64,000 nucleotides of DNA from Rivihabitans pingtungensis. Its GTDB lineage: Bacteria > Pseudomonadota > Gammaproteobacteria > Burkholderiales > Aquaspirillaceae. The DNA lies in assembly GCF_003201855.1 (NCBI RefSeq), contig NZ_QJKI01000018.1:1-64000 (forward strand), given 5' to 3'. The stretch's first letter is position 1. Each line of letters opens with the position of its first letter. Positions 22,390 to 31,507 of the stretch are shown here, piece by piece. The position numbers and the translations under genes are program-made. The notes under the pieces are model-generated. The model was not told the origin of the DNA. It saw nothing but the letters and a program-made list of their open reading frames with translations, and made no database searches.

Positions 22390-22470
22390 GCGTTTCACCG
22401 CTATCACAAGGGTTTATCCATGTAAAACCGCAGACGGCGCTGGCGGCAAAGGCCGGCATTGTGCCCGATG

Positions 22471-23136
22471 TCAGGGCCGGCTGTCAGCCAAACCATGCTC
22501 AACGGCAAACACCGCCGCTTGCACCCGGCTGCTGAGGTTGAGTTTTTTCAGGATGTTTTGCACATGAATCTTCACCGTGCTTTCGGCCAGGTCCAGGGTG
22601 CGGGCGATTTCTTTATTGCTGTCGCCACGGGCGATGAACACCAGAATTTCCCGCTCGCGCGGGGTGAGCTTGTCGGCCTCGCTGACCGCCGGCGCCGGGC
22701 TGGCGCCGCCCTGGCGGAATTGCGCCATCAGCTTGGCGGTCATTGCCTCGCTCATCACCGATTCGCCGTCGGCGGCGCGGCGGATGGCGTTCACCAAAAA
22801 ATCGGCGTTGATGTTTTTCAGCAAATAGCCGCGCGCGCCGGCACGCAGCGCGCGGGCCAGGTCGTCGGCGTCTTCCGAGACGGTGAGCATCACCACCGCC
22901 CGCTGCGGCGCATCCTGCAACAGCAGTTGCAGGGTTTCCACCCCGGATAAACCGGGCATGTTCAAGTCCAGCAACACCACGTCCGGGTTGAGCGAAGCCG
23001 CCAGCTTGACGCCTTCGGGGCCGTTTTCCGCCTCGCCGACCACGTCGATTTCGGCCTGACGGGCCAGCAGGGCGCGCACGCCGCTGCGGAATAAAGTGTG
23101 GTCATCGACCAACAGCACGCGAATGGGAGAAGTCAT
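22471..23136 (-). CDS. narL: nitrate/nitrite response regulator
   Basis: A 221-residue NarL/FixJ regulator: receiver domain with VLLVDDH, phospho-acceptor aspartate in DVVLLDLNMPG and the KN-containing GYLLKNI, then a LuxR-type HTH (TPREREILVFIARGDSNKEIA, TVKIHVQNILKKLNL). It is likely phosphorylated by the adjacent NarX and controls the nar genes. The start MTSPIRVLLVDD at 23136 is the usual one; the upstream extension is discounted. It is separated from narX by 213 bases that contain repeat copy C. Confidence 0.93.
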   Translation of the reverse strand: MTSPIRVLLVDDHTLFRSGVRALLARQAEIDVVGEAENGPEGVKLAASLNPDVVLLDLNMPGLSGVETLQLLLQDAPQRAVVMLTVSEDADDLARALRAGARGYLLKNINADFLVNAIRRAADGESVMSEAMTAKLMAQFRQGGASPAPAVSEADKLTPREREILVFIARGDSNKEIARTLDLAESTVKIHVQNILKKLNLSSRVQAAVFAVEHGLADSRP

Positions 23137-23242
23137 GGCGAACCTGCCTGAAAAAAACGATTGAACAAAATTCAGCAAAATCAACACACTGGATTGACAG
23201 CTTCGAGGGAAAGGGATGGTTTTTTCAGCGTATCCCTACCAA

Positions 23243-23355
23243 GCGCGGCTCACAAAACCCAGCGCAACGGTCCTGGCCAGGCGCGCGCAGACAGTGCGGG
23301 TTGTACGGCAAGGCCGCGCAACGACGCCAGGAGGGTTTTGTTAGCTGTTCTAAGC
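23243..23355 (+). repeat. R1 dispersed repeat, copy C
   Basis: About 113 bases between narX and narL. It starts GCGCGGCTCACAAAACCCAG and ends GCCAGGAGGGTTTTGTTAGC. It covers the last bases of narX, so it interrupts an otherwise compact two-gene unit and could form a transcript hairpin. Confidence 0.85.
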
Positions 23356-25290
23356 GCTGAGCCGGTCGCGCTGCGCCAACCTCACCACCACCTGCGTGCC
23401 GTAAGGCGCCGCCGGGCCAATGGTCAGTTCGGCGCCAGCCCGCTGGGCGCGCTCTTGCATGATGGACAAGCCAAAGTGGCCGCTGGGGCGCTGGGCGACT
23501 TCCTGCGCATCAAACCCCACGCCATCGTCGCGCACGGTCAACAACAGATCACGCTCGTCCTCAATGCGCACCACCACCCGGCTGGCGCGGGCGTGCTTGC
23601 GTACATTGGACAAGGATTCTTGCAGGATGAACAGCACTTGCAGCTGTTGATCCGGCGACAGCGGCGCGCCGTCGCCCTCGCGTTGCACTTCCACCCGCAG
23701 GCCGGTTTGCCGGCGAAAGCGCTCCAGAATGGCGTCCACTGCGCTGAACAAATCCTCCGCCGCCAGGCTGGCGCGAAAATTGGTCAGCAGCTCGCGCACA
23801 TCGTCGTAGCTTTCCTGCACGCCGGCCTGGATTTGCCCCAGGCTCTCGGCCAGCGCCTCGCGGTCGTCGCGGCGCAGCGCGTCTTCCAGCATCTGGGTTT
23901 GCAGATTCAAAAAAGACAAACCCTGGGCAATGCTGTCATGCAGGCCCTGCGCCACCAGATTGCGCTCTTCCAGCACTGCCAGCTCGCGCGCGGTGGCTGC
24001 CAGCCGCTGGTTGTCCAGCGCGGCGGCCAGGTGCTGGCCCAGGGTTTCCAGCAGTTGACGCTGTTGGCGGGTAAAGATGCGCGGCTGGCGAAAATGCAGG
24101 TGATACACGCCCAGCAAGCGCGCCTGCGAGCTGATGGCAAACGAGGACACCACCACAAAGCCTTCGCGCTGGCAGTCAAAGCGCCCATCGCCAGCAGTGA
24201 AGGTTTCGATGCGTGTTTCGCCGCTGGCCGCCGCCTCGCCGCACACACATTCACCCAGCGGCAAACAATGCTCGCGCTCGGACAAACCGGCCGGCAGGCC
24301 GTGCTGGGCCACCAGAAACAGCATGCCGTGCGGGGTGTCGCTCAGTCGCACCGCGCCGCCGTCGGCGGCAAACGCCGCGCTGACTCGCTCCAGAAAACCC
24401 TGGCTGAGTTCTTCCAGCGTGGCGGGGCGATTCAGAAAAGCGGCGATTTCATACAATAGCGACAGTTCGCGGTTTTTCTCGGTGAGTTTGGCGGTTTTGG
24501 CCTCAACCTGGAATTCCAGCGTAGCGTTGGCCTCGGCCAGGCGGCCGGCCATATCGTTAAAGCCGGCGGCCACTTCGCCAAATTCGTCGTGGGTTTCCAC
24601 CGGCACCCGGCTGGAAAAATCGCCGCTCGCCAGGCGTTGAATGCCCAGGTGCAGGCGCTCCAGCGGGCGGATGACAATCAGGAACATCAGATAAATCAAC
24701 GCCACCGTGCCCAGCACCGCCAGGGTGGCCAGCAAGGTCTGGCACAGCCGCAGCCATTCGGTTTTGCGGGCATTGTGCTGCTCGATATCGCGCACCAGGG
24801 TGTCGATCTTGCCGACAAAAGGCTCGATCTCGCGTTCAAATGCGTCACCGCGCACGGTACGATTCAGCGTTTGCTCGGCGCTGGACAATAATAAGGGGCG
24901 CATGCGCACGCTCCAGTGCGTGCGCACCTCGTCCAGCTCGGCCAGAATATCCGCCCGACGCGGCACCAGCAGCGGGCGCGCCGGGTCGCCCTGCTCCAGT
25001 CGTTGCAAGGTTTGCTCAAAGCGGCCCAGGTTGGCGCTTAACTGCACCGCGCGCGCCGGGTCTTGCTCGACCTGGCGCAGTTGCAGGCCCAGCTGATAGG
25101 TGCGCATGCGCAGGCTGCCGGCGTCGTTGATCGCCGCCGCGCCGCCTTCCAACTGCCAGGACAACAAGAGCGTGGCGCCAATCGCCGCCAGCGCCAGCAG
25201 CAAAAAGCTGATGAAGCTGAACAAAATCTTCACCGTCAGCCGCTGCGACAGCGGCAGAGCGCCGGCGGGCAGTGCGGCCTCGTCGCTCAC
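23350..25290 (-). CDS. narX: nitrate/nitrite sensor histidine kinase
   Basis: A 646-residue inner-membrane sensor. A first membrane helix (about 22-44) leads into the periplasmic nitrate-binding domain with a P-box NDAGSLRMRTYQLG (55-68), close to the NarX/NarQ consensus. A second helix (about 180-203) is followed by HAMP, a GAF-like central region with a Cys cluster (CLPLGECVCG), and a HisKA_3 module with the phospho-accepting histidine in AQGLHDSIAQGLSFLN and an ATPase domain (VRDDGVGFD). Its start overlaps the stop of the carbonic anhydrase gene (ATGA). Confidence 0.95.
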   Translation of the reverse strand: MSDEAALPAGALPLSQRLTVKILFSFISFLLLALAAIGATLLLSWQLEGGAAAINDAGSLRMRTYQLGLQLRQVEQDPARAVQLSANLGRFEQTLQRLEQGDPARPLLVPRRADILAELDEVRTHWSVRMRPLLLSSAEQTLNRTVRGDAFEREIEPFVGKIDTLVRDIEQHNARKTEWLRLCQTLLATLAVLGTVALIYLMFLIVIRPLERLHLGIQRLASGDFSSRVPVETHDEFGEVAAGFNDMAGRLAEANATLEFQVEAKTAKLTEKNRELSLLYEIAAFLNRPATLEELSQGFLERVSAAFAADGGAVRLSDTPHGMLFLVAQHGLPAGLSEREHCLPLGECVCGEAAASGETRIETFTAGDGRFDCQREGFVVVSSFAISSQARLLGVYHLHFRQPRIFTRQQRQLLETLGQHLAAALDNQRLAATARELAVLEERNLVAQGLHDSIAQGLSFLNLQTQMLEDALRRDDREALAESLGQIQAGVQESYDDVRELLTNFRASLAAEDLFSAVDAILERFRRQTGLRVEVQREGDGAPLSPDQQLQVLFILQESLSNVRKHARASRVVVRIEDERDLLLTVRDDGVGFDAQEVAQRPSGHFGLSIMQERAQRAGAELTIGPAAPYGTQVVVRLAQRDRLSA

Positions 25291-25940
25291 ACCGCCCCCA
25301 GTGGGCAGACCAGCGGGGTAAAGCGCTTGCTGTGCGCATCAAAGCCGTACAAAGCGCCCTCCTGAATATCAAAGTACCAGCCCAATAATTGCAGTTTGCC
25401 GGTTTCCACCCGGTTGCGCACCCAGGGAAAGCTCATCAGATTATCCAGGCTGACCAGAATCGACACCCGCTCGGCCACCGCCAGCTGGGTGGCCACATTG
25501 TCGTTAGCGTGATGCGCCAGCACAAACTCGCGCGCCGGGTCGGCAATGCTCAGCCACTTGGCCAGAAAGCCGCCATCCTCCTGATGGTCGGTGATGCCTT
25601 CCATCAGCGCGCGGATGCCGCCGCAACTGGCATGGCCCAGCACGATGATGCGCTCGACCTGCAAAGAAATCACCGCGTACTCCAGCGCGGCGGACACGCC
25701 GTGATAATGGCTGTCTTCCTGGCATGGCGGCACCAGATTGGCGACGTTGCGCACAATAAACAGCTCACCTGGCTCGCAGCCGGTGAGCATCAAGGGGTCT
25801 ACCCGCGAATCACAGCAGCCCACCAGCAGGGTGGAAGGATGCTGGCCGCGCTTGAGGTCGGTAAACAGGCTGTCGTTGTCCAGATAGTAATACTGCTGGA
25901 AACGGCGAAAGCCAGACAAAAAATGTTCAATGGATGGCAT
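25287..25940 (-). CDS. can: beta-class carbonic anhydrase
   Basis: Interconverts CO2 and bicarbonate. The 217-residue protein has the zinc site of the beta class: C42 with D44-R46 (CCDSR), H103 and C106 (GHASCGG). It is translationally coupled to narX (ATGA), which is not a usual partner, and lies 69 bases after moaA. A link between nitrate respiration and bicarbonate supply is only suggested by this position. Confidence 0.94.
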   Translation of the reverse strand: MPSIEHFLSGFRRFQQYYYLDNDSLFTDLKRGQHPSTLLVGCCDSRVDPLMLTGCEPGELFIVRNVANLVPPCQEDSHYHGVSAALEYAVISLQVERIIVLGHASCGGIRALMEGITDHQEDGGFLAKWLSIADPAREFVLAHHANDNVATQLAVAERVSILVSLDNLMSFPWVRNRVETGKLQLLGWYFDIQEGALYGFDAHSKRFTPLVCPLGAV

Positions 25941-26009
25941 GAGGGCTCAGGGGAAAGTCATGGCAATAAAACCGGGGCGCGGCAAGCATACGCGAGAATC
26001 CAGGCGATT

Positions 26010-26984
26010 TCAGCCGCCGGTTTTCGCCATGATGCGCACCACCTTGCCCGGCGCGCTGGCAAACACATGCCGCTCCGGCTTGAGCTCAATCGCCTGGCGC
26101 AACACCTGCTGCAAGTCGGCGTCGCTGATGCCGGCGCGCAGCAAGGGGCGCAATTCCACGCTTTCTTCCTGGCCCAGACACATATACAACACGCCATCCA
26201 CCGACAGGCGCACGCGGTTGCAGGTGGCGCAAAAGTGCTGGGAAATCGGCGAAATCACCCCCAGGGTAAAGCGGCCATCGGCGGTGGCCCAATAGCGCGC
26301 CGGCCCGCCGCCCAGGCTGACGGTTTGCGGGCGCAAATCAAACCGCGCCCGCAAGCGCGCCAGCACGCCTTGGGCGTCCAGATAGCCGACGCTGCGGCCA
26401 GAATCGCCCATCGGCATGGCTTCAATCAGCCGCAAGATAAAGCCGTGTTCGATGCAGAACGCCACCATGGATTCCACATCCTGATCATTCACCCCCGGCA
26501 GCAGCACCATATTCAGCTTGATGGGCGTCAGCCCGGCCGCCTTGGCGGCTTTCAGCCCGTCCAGCACCTGCGGCAGGCTATCGCAGCCAGTGACCTCAGC
26601 CATGCATTCGCGACGCAGCGAATCCAGGCTGACATTCACCCGCCCCACCCCGGCTGCCTTCAACGGCCCGGCCAGCCGCGCCAACTGGGTGCCATTGGTG
26701 GACACCGACAAATCGCGCAGGCCCGGCAAGGCCGCCAGCCGCGCGGCCAGATCCACCACGCCCCGGCGCAGCAAGGGCTCGCCGCCGGTCAGCCGCACCC
26801 GCCGGGCGCCAAGCCGCACAAACGCGCCAATCACCCGTTCGATCTCGGCAAAGGTCAGCCAGTCGTCCGGCTCGGCAAAGTCTTTGAACCCCTTGGGGAT
26901 GCAGTAGCTGCAACGCAAGTCGCAGCGGTCGGTGACCGATAAGCGTACATATTCCACGGCCCGGCCAAAACGGTCTTGCAGCAT
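26010..26984 (-). CDS. moaA: GTP 3',8-cyclase, molybdenum cofactor biosynthesis
   Basis: Radical SAM enzyme for the first step of molybdopterin synthesis, needed by NarG. The 324-residue protein has the N-terminal cluster C21-x3-C25-x2-C28 (CDLRCSYC), LTGGEPLLR, the second cluster region CATCNRVRLSVDGVLYMC, and the essential C-terminal double glycine. It reads leftward in line with can, narX and narL, and is divergent from narK1. Confidence 0.96.
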   Translation of the reverse strand: MLQDRFGRAVEYVRLSVTDRCDLRCSYCIPKGFKDFAEPDDWLTFAEIERVIGAFVRLGARRVRLTGGEPLLRRGVVDLAARLAALPGLRDLSVSTNGTQLARLAGPLKAAGVGRVNVSLDSLRRECMAEVTGCDSLPQVLDGLKAAKAAGLTPIKLNMVLLPGVNDQDVESMVAFCIEHGFILRLIEAMPMGDSGRSVGYLDAQGVLARLRARFDLRPQTVSLGGGPARYWATADGRFTLGVISPISQHFCATCNRVRLSVDGVLYMCLGQEESVELRPLLRAGISDADLQQVLRQAIELKPERHVFASAPGKVVRIMAKTGG

Positions 26985-27071
26985 GTTCCGACTCCGGATG
27001 ACTGATGGGCCGATGATAGGCCAGCGCCGGCCGCGCCACAGTCGGCCATCGGCAGGGTGGGGGATTAGCCA

Positions 27072-27149
27072 TTGGAACTAGGACAGGCTGCCGGCGAGAC
27101 GGCAGCGCCCCACCCGCTCACCCAAACGGACTAGCCCCGCTAGTTCCAA
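27072..27149. promoter_or_regulatory. inverted repeat between moaA and narK1
   Basis: TTGGAACTAG (27072-27081) and CTAGTTCCAA (27140-27149) are perfect 10-base arms 58 bases apart, with a third, imperfect half-site GGACTAG at 27128-27134. There is no FNR box and no clear NarL heptamer array here. The shared control region of the divergent moaA and narK1 genes makes an operator likely; the protein that binds is unknown to me. Confidence 0.5.
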
Positions 27150-27238
27150 AAACCCCACTGCGCCCACTGTTCGGCCAATGGGCGGGTGGGCGGCCGGCTC
27201 GTAAGCTCGAACCATGATTGATCACCAAAGGAAGCATC

Positions 27239-28492
27239 ATGGCTTCGGACCCCGCACACGCCGGCAATGCCCGGCAATGGTCGGTGCTGGCCGTCAGCAC
27301 TTTGTCATTCACCGTGTGTTTCATGGTGTGGATGATGTTTGGCGTCGTCGGCATTCCGCTCAAACAACAACTCGGCCTGAATGAAACCGAATTCGGCATC
27401 CTCGCCGCCACCCCGGTGCTGACTGGCTCGCTGGTGCGCGTGCCGCTGGGCATCTGGACCGACCGCTTTGGCGGGCGCGTGGTGTTTTTCTTGCTGATGC
27501 TGTTCACCGTGCTGCCGATTTATCTGATGGAGTACGCCACCGCCTACTGGCATTTTCTGGCCATTGGCCTGTTTGTTGGCCTGGCCGGCGGCTCGTTTTC
27601 GGTGGGCACGCCGTATGTGGCGCGCTGGTTTTCCCGCGACAAGCAAGGTCTGGCCATGGGCGTGTTTGGCGCGGGCAACTCGGGCGCGGCGGTAAACAAA
27701 TTCGCCGCCCCGGCACTGATTGCCGCTGGCGGCTGGATGCTGGTGCCCAAGGTGTATGCCGGAGTGATGCTGGTGACGGCGATTTTGTTCTGGCTGTTCA
27801 GCGCGCATAACCCGCAGCACACCGTGGGCAAGAGCGTGCGCTTTGCCGACCAGCTGAAAGTGATGGGCGACCGTCGTGTCTGGCGCTACAGCCAGTATTA
27901 CTCGGTGGTGTTTGGCGGCTATGTCGGCCTGGCGCTGTGGATGACCAAGTATTACGTCGGCGAATACGGTTTTGACATGAAGCTGGCGGCGTTTCTGGCG
28001 GCCTGTTTCTCGCTGCCCGGCGGCGTGCTGCGCGCCATTGGCGGCTGGATGTCGGACAAATACGGCGCTTACAAAACTACCTGGTGGGTGATGTGGGTGC
28101 TGTGGGTGTGCTTCTTTATTTTGTCTTACCCGCAAACCGCGCTGGTGATTCAAACCGTCAAAGGCCCGATGAGCCTGAACATCGGCCTGTCGCCGTGGCT
28201 GTTCACCAGCGTCATGGCGGTGGCCGGGGTGGCGATGGCGGTGGGCAAGGCCAGCGTGTTCAAGTTCATCTCGGATGATTTCAGCGACAACATCGGTGCG
28301 GTGTCCGGCGTGGTCGGCCTGGCCGGTGGCCTGGGTGGTTTTATCTTGCCGATCATGTTCGGCGCGCTGCTGGACCTGACCGGCGTGCGCACCAGCTGCT
28401 TCATGCTGCTGTACGGCACGGTGTGCGTCAGCCTGGTGTGGATGCACTACTCGTTCAAACCCGCCTTGCTCAGCCACCGGCAAGCGGCCTGA
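27239..28492 (+). CDS. narK1: nitrate/nitrite MFS transporter, NarK1 type
   Basis: A 417-residue major facilitator with about 12 membrane segments and the family signatures GIWTDRFGGR between helices 2 and 3, and GAGNSGAAVNKF in the nitrate signature region. The ATG at 27239 is preceded by AAAGGAAG; a TTG seven codons earlier is less likely. It is followed 88 bases later by narK2. Fused or paired NarK1 and NarK2 are common ahead of narGHJI in denitrifiers; NarK1 types are taken to import nitrate with protons. Confidence 0.93.
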   Translation: MASDPAHAGNARQWSVLAVSTLSFTVCFMVWMMFGVVGIPLKQQLGLNETEFGILAATPVLTGSLVRVPLGIWTDRFGGRVVFFLLMLFTVLPIYLMEYATAYWHFLAIGLFVGLAGGSFSVGTPYVARWFSRDKQGLAMGVFGAGNSGAAVNKFAAPALIAAGGWMLVPKVYAGVMLVTAILFWLFSAHNPQHTVGKSVRFADQLKVMGDRRVWRYSQYYSVVFGGYVGLALWMTKYYVGEYGFDMKLAAFLAACFSLPGGVLRAIGGWMSDKYGAYKTTWWVMWVLWVCFFILSYPQTALVIQTVKGPMSLNIGLSPWLFTSVMAVAGVAMAVGKASVFKFISDDFSDNIGAVSGVVGLAGGLGGFILPIMFGALLDLTGVRTSCFMLLYGTVCVSLVWMHYSFKPALLSHRQAA

Positions 28493-28580
28493 CCCCCTCA
28501 CCCATCCGCCGCTGGCCTGTGCGCGCCGGCGGCCAACCAGCGGGGCGGCCGCCCCGCGCTCGCAAGTGGAGAGACTTTCC

Positions 28581-29963
28581 ATGTCCAGTCGCATCATCAC
28601 CCGCTGGGAGCCGGAGAATCCGACTTTCTGGCAGCAAGAGGGCAAAGCCGTTGCCCGGCGCAATCTGTGGATTTCCATCCCCGCGCTCACCCTGGCCTTC
28701 ATCATCTGGCAGGTGTGGAGCGTGGCGGTGCTGAACATGCCCAATATCGGCTTTCGCTACAGCGAGAATCAGCTGTTCTGGCTGGCGGCGCTGCCGGCTT
28801 TGTCTGGCGCCACGCTGCGGATTTTTTATTCCTTCATGGTGCCGGTGTTTGGCGGGCGCAAGTGGACGGCGCTGTCCACCGCCAGTTTGTTGATTCCGGC
28901 CATCGGCATTGGTTTTGCCGTGCAAGACCCCAACACCAGCTACGCCACCATGGCCGGGCTGGCGCTGCTGTGCGGCTTTGGCGGCGGCAATTTCAGCTCG
29001 TCGATGGCCAATATCAGCTTTTTCTTTCCCAAGGCCGAAAAAGGCACGGCGCTGGGCCTGAATGCCGGCCTGGGCAATCTGGGCGTGTCGGTGGTGCAGT
29101 TTGTCGTGCCCATCGTCATCACCATGGGCTTGTTTGGCGCGCTGGGCGGCGAGCCGCAAACCTGGGTGAAGGGCGCGGTCACCAAGCAGATGTGGCTGCA
29201 AAACGCCGGTTTTGTCTGGGCGCCGTTTATTGTGCTGTCCACCCTGGCCGCCTGGTTTGGCATGAATGACCTGGCCTCGGCCAAGGCCTCGTTTGCCGAT
29301 CAGGCGGTGATTTTCAAGCGCAAGCACAATTGGCTGATGTGCTGGCTGTACATCGGCACCTTTGGCTCGTTCATCGGCTTTGCCGCTGGTTTTCCGCTGC
29401 TGGTGAAAGGCCAGTTCCCGCAGATTGACCCGAGCAAATATGTGTTCTTCGGCCCGCTGGTGGGCGCGCTGGCCCGGCCGATTGGCGGCTGGCTGTCCGA
29501 CAAAATCGGCGGCGCCAAGGTCACACAAACGGTGTTTGTGCTGATGGTGGCGGCGGTGTTTGGCGTGCTGCAATTTCTGCCGCACGGCGGCCAGGGCGGC
29601 AACTTCCAGGGCTTTTTCGCCATGTTCCTGTGCCTGTTTGCGCTGACCGGCATCGGCAACGGCTCGACCTTTATGCAAGTGCCGGCTATCTTCCTCACCC
29701 TGCACAAGCGCATGGCCAAGCCGGGCGACGCCGCGCAAAAACAAGCCGCCGCCGACGCCACCAAAGAAGCCGCCGCCGTGCTGGGCTTCTCCGGTGCCAT
29801 TGGTGCCTATGGCGGGTTTTTCATTCCCAAGAGCTATGGCACCTCGATTGCGCTGACCGGCGGCGTGGAAGCGGCCTTGTATGCGTTTATTGCGTTTTAT
29901 CTGAGCTGCTTGCTGATCAATGGCTGGTATTACGCCCGCAAGAACGCCGAGGTGCCCTGCTGA
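28581..29963 (+). CDS. narK2: nitrate/nitrite MFS antiporter, NarK2 type
   Basis: A 460-residue major facilitator, longer than NarK1, with MANISFFFPKAEKGTALGLNAG and LGNLGVSVVQF in the nitrate signature, and a second signature later (AAAVLGFSGAIGAYGGFFIP). The start MSSRIITRWEPENPTFW at 28581 has GGAGAG just upstream. NarK2 types are taken to exchange nitrite for nitrate. A strong terminator follows within about 85 bases, so the narK pair is its own transcription unit here. Confidence 0.93.
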   Translation: MSSRIITRWEPENPTFWQQEGKAVARRNLWISIPALTLAFIIWQVWSVAVLNMPNIGFRYSENQLFWLAALPALSGATLRIFYSFMVPVFGGRKWTALSTASLLIPAIGIGFAVQDPNTSYATMAGLALLCGFGGGNFSSSMANISFFFPKAEKGTALGLNAGLGNLGVSVVQFVVPIVITMGLFGALGGEPQTWVKGAVTKQMWLQNAGFVWAPFIVLSTLAAWFGMNDLASAKASFADQAVIFKRKHNWLMCWLYIGTFGSFIGFAAGFPLLVKGQFPQIDPSKYVFFGPLVGALARPIGGWLSDKIGGAKVTQTVFVLMVAAVFGVLQFLPHGGQGGNFQGFFAMFLCLFALTGIGNGSTFMQVPAIFLTLHKRMAKPGDAAQKQAAADATKEAAAVLGFSGAIGAYGGFFIPKSYGTSIALTGGVEAALYAFIAFYLSCLLINGWYYARKNAEVPC

Positions 29964-30045
29964 GCGCAGTGCCAGGCAATACCTGTCTTGTCATCCGTCC
30001 GCCCTGTGGGTGGGCGGTTTCTCCGGCTTGTCCACACAAGCATTG

Positions 30046-30073
30046 CGGCGCCCGCCCCCGGGCGCCGTTTTTT
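30046..30073 (+). terminator. terminator after narK2
   Basis: CGGCGCCCG pairs perfectly with CGGGCGCCG (30059-30067) around four C, followed by six T. It separates narK1-narK2 from narGHJI. Confidence 0.85.
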
Positions 30074-30281
30074 ATGCCGGCAGATCGGCCAGCGGCAGTA
30101 GGAAGCACCGCGCTAATCACCGCAGATTGTGCGGAGAATATGGACGCATTCGCCGCAGCGCGGGCATACTCGACACACCCAGTGAAACAGAAAAACCCTT
30201 GAGCAATCAGCGCATAACGCCGTTCCAGCCCAGCTGCACCGCCCGGCATACAGCCCGCCAAGCACGCTGTGCTGAGTATGA

Positions 30282-31354
30282 TTGACTGCGCCAAGCAAGA
30301 GACAACACACCATCAGTGAAAAACCCGTTCGCCTGACCGAGCCGCCAGCAGGCTACTCCGCTTGGCTGACCGAGCTTAAAATTCGGATTCACACTGCCCA
30401 ACAAAGCGCCACCCTGGCCGTGAATCGTGAACTGGTGCTGCTGTATTGGCAAATCGGGCGCGACATTCTGGCCCGATAAGCAGAACAAGGCTGGGGAGCC
30501 AAGGTGATCGAACGGCTGGCCGAGGACCTGCGTTTGGCTTTTCCGGAGAGAAGGGGTTTTCGCCGCGCAATCTCAAGTATATGCGTGCTTTTGCCCAGGC
30601 TTGGCCGGATGAAGCAATTGTGCAAGAGGCGCTTGCACAATTGCCCTGGTATCACCATTTGGCGCTGCTGGATAAGTTACCCGACTCAGAAACTCGCCGC
30701 TGGTACGCCGCCAAAGCCATTGAGCACAACTGGTCGCGCAATATCCTGGTGATGCAGATCGAAACCCGCCTGCTGGAGCGCAGCGGCCAGGCGGTGTCTA
30801 ACTTTCCCATGACCTTGCCCAAGCCACAGTCTGATCTGGCCAGAGAATCACTGAAAGACCCGTACCGTTTCGATTTTCTTGGTCTGACCGATGAAGCGCA
30901 AGAGCGCGAAATCGAAGCCGCTCTGGTCAAACACGTCACCGAATTCTTACTGGAGCTGGGCGCCGGCTTTGCCTTTGTTGGCCGCCAAGTGCTGCTGGAC
31001 GTAGGTGGCGACGAGTTTTTTATCGACCTGCTGTTCTACCACCTCAAGCTGCGCTGCTATGTGGTGATCGAACTGAAAGGCGGAAAATTCAAGCCAGAAC
31101 ACCTAGGGCAACTGGGCTTTTATATGACCGCCATAGACCGTCAGGTCAAACACGAACAAGACAACCCCACCATCGGCCTGCTGCTGTGCAAGAGCAAGAA
31201 TAAGGTGGTGGCGGAATATGCGCTGGGAGACAAAAGCCAGCCGATGGGCATTGCCGAATACAAGATGTTGGAATCCCTGCCCGCTGAGCTACAAACCAGC
31301 TTGCCGAGCATTGAGCAGATTGAGCGTGAGTTGATGGGGGATGGAGCAGGATGA
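30282..31354 (+). pseudogene. broken YhcG/DUF1016-family PD-(D/E)XK nuclease gene
   Basis: The N-terminal part (GYSAWLTELKIRIHTAQQSA, VNRELVLLYWQIGRDILAR) ends at a TAA at 30477-30479. The reading frame resumes as AEQGWGAKVIERLAEDLRLA, then a one-base loss near 30549 (expected Met-Lys before GFSPRNLKYMRAF) shifts it. From there the frame is open to 31354 with the nuclease part DEFFIDLLFYHLKLRCYVVI, ELKGGKFKPEHLGQL and PTIGLLLCKSKNKVVAEYAL. Intact family members are about 340-350 residues and are often found in accessory islands. With one nonsense and one frameshift it is most likely inactive, although a start after the second lesion could still make the C-terminal nuclease. Confidence 0.85.
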
Positions 31355-31507
31355 ATTGCAGACTAATTTTCAATCATTTCGATGTAGCAATTTAATTTCC
31401 GCAAGTAACTAAACACTCACCCCCTGAAAACATCAAGCAAAAGACCGCCTTGATGGCAAAACTACTTAATTGCTAGTTCAGCGGCCATTGAAAATCATTT
31501 GCTTGAG

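Noticed and set aside
27072..27238. FNR box upstream of narK1
   Set aside because: TTGATCACCAAAGG near 27218 has only the left half-site; nothing in the region meets TTGAT-N4-ATCAA.
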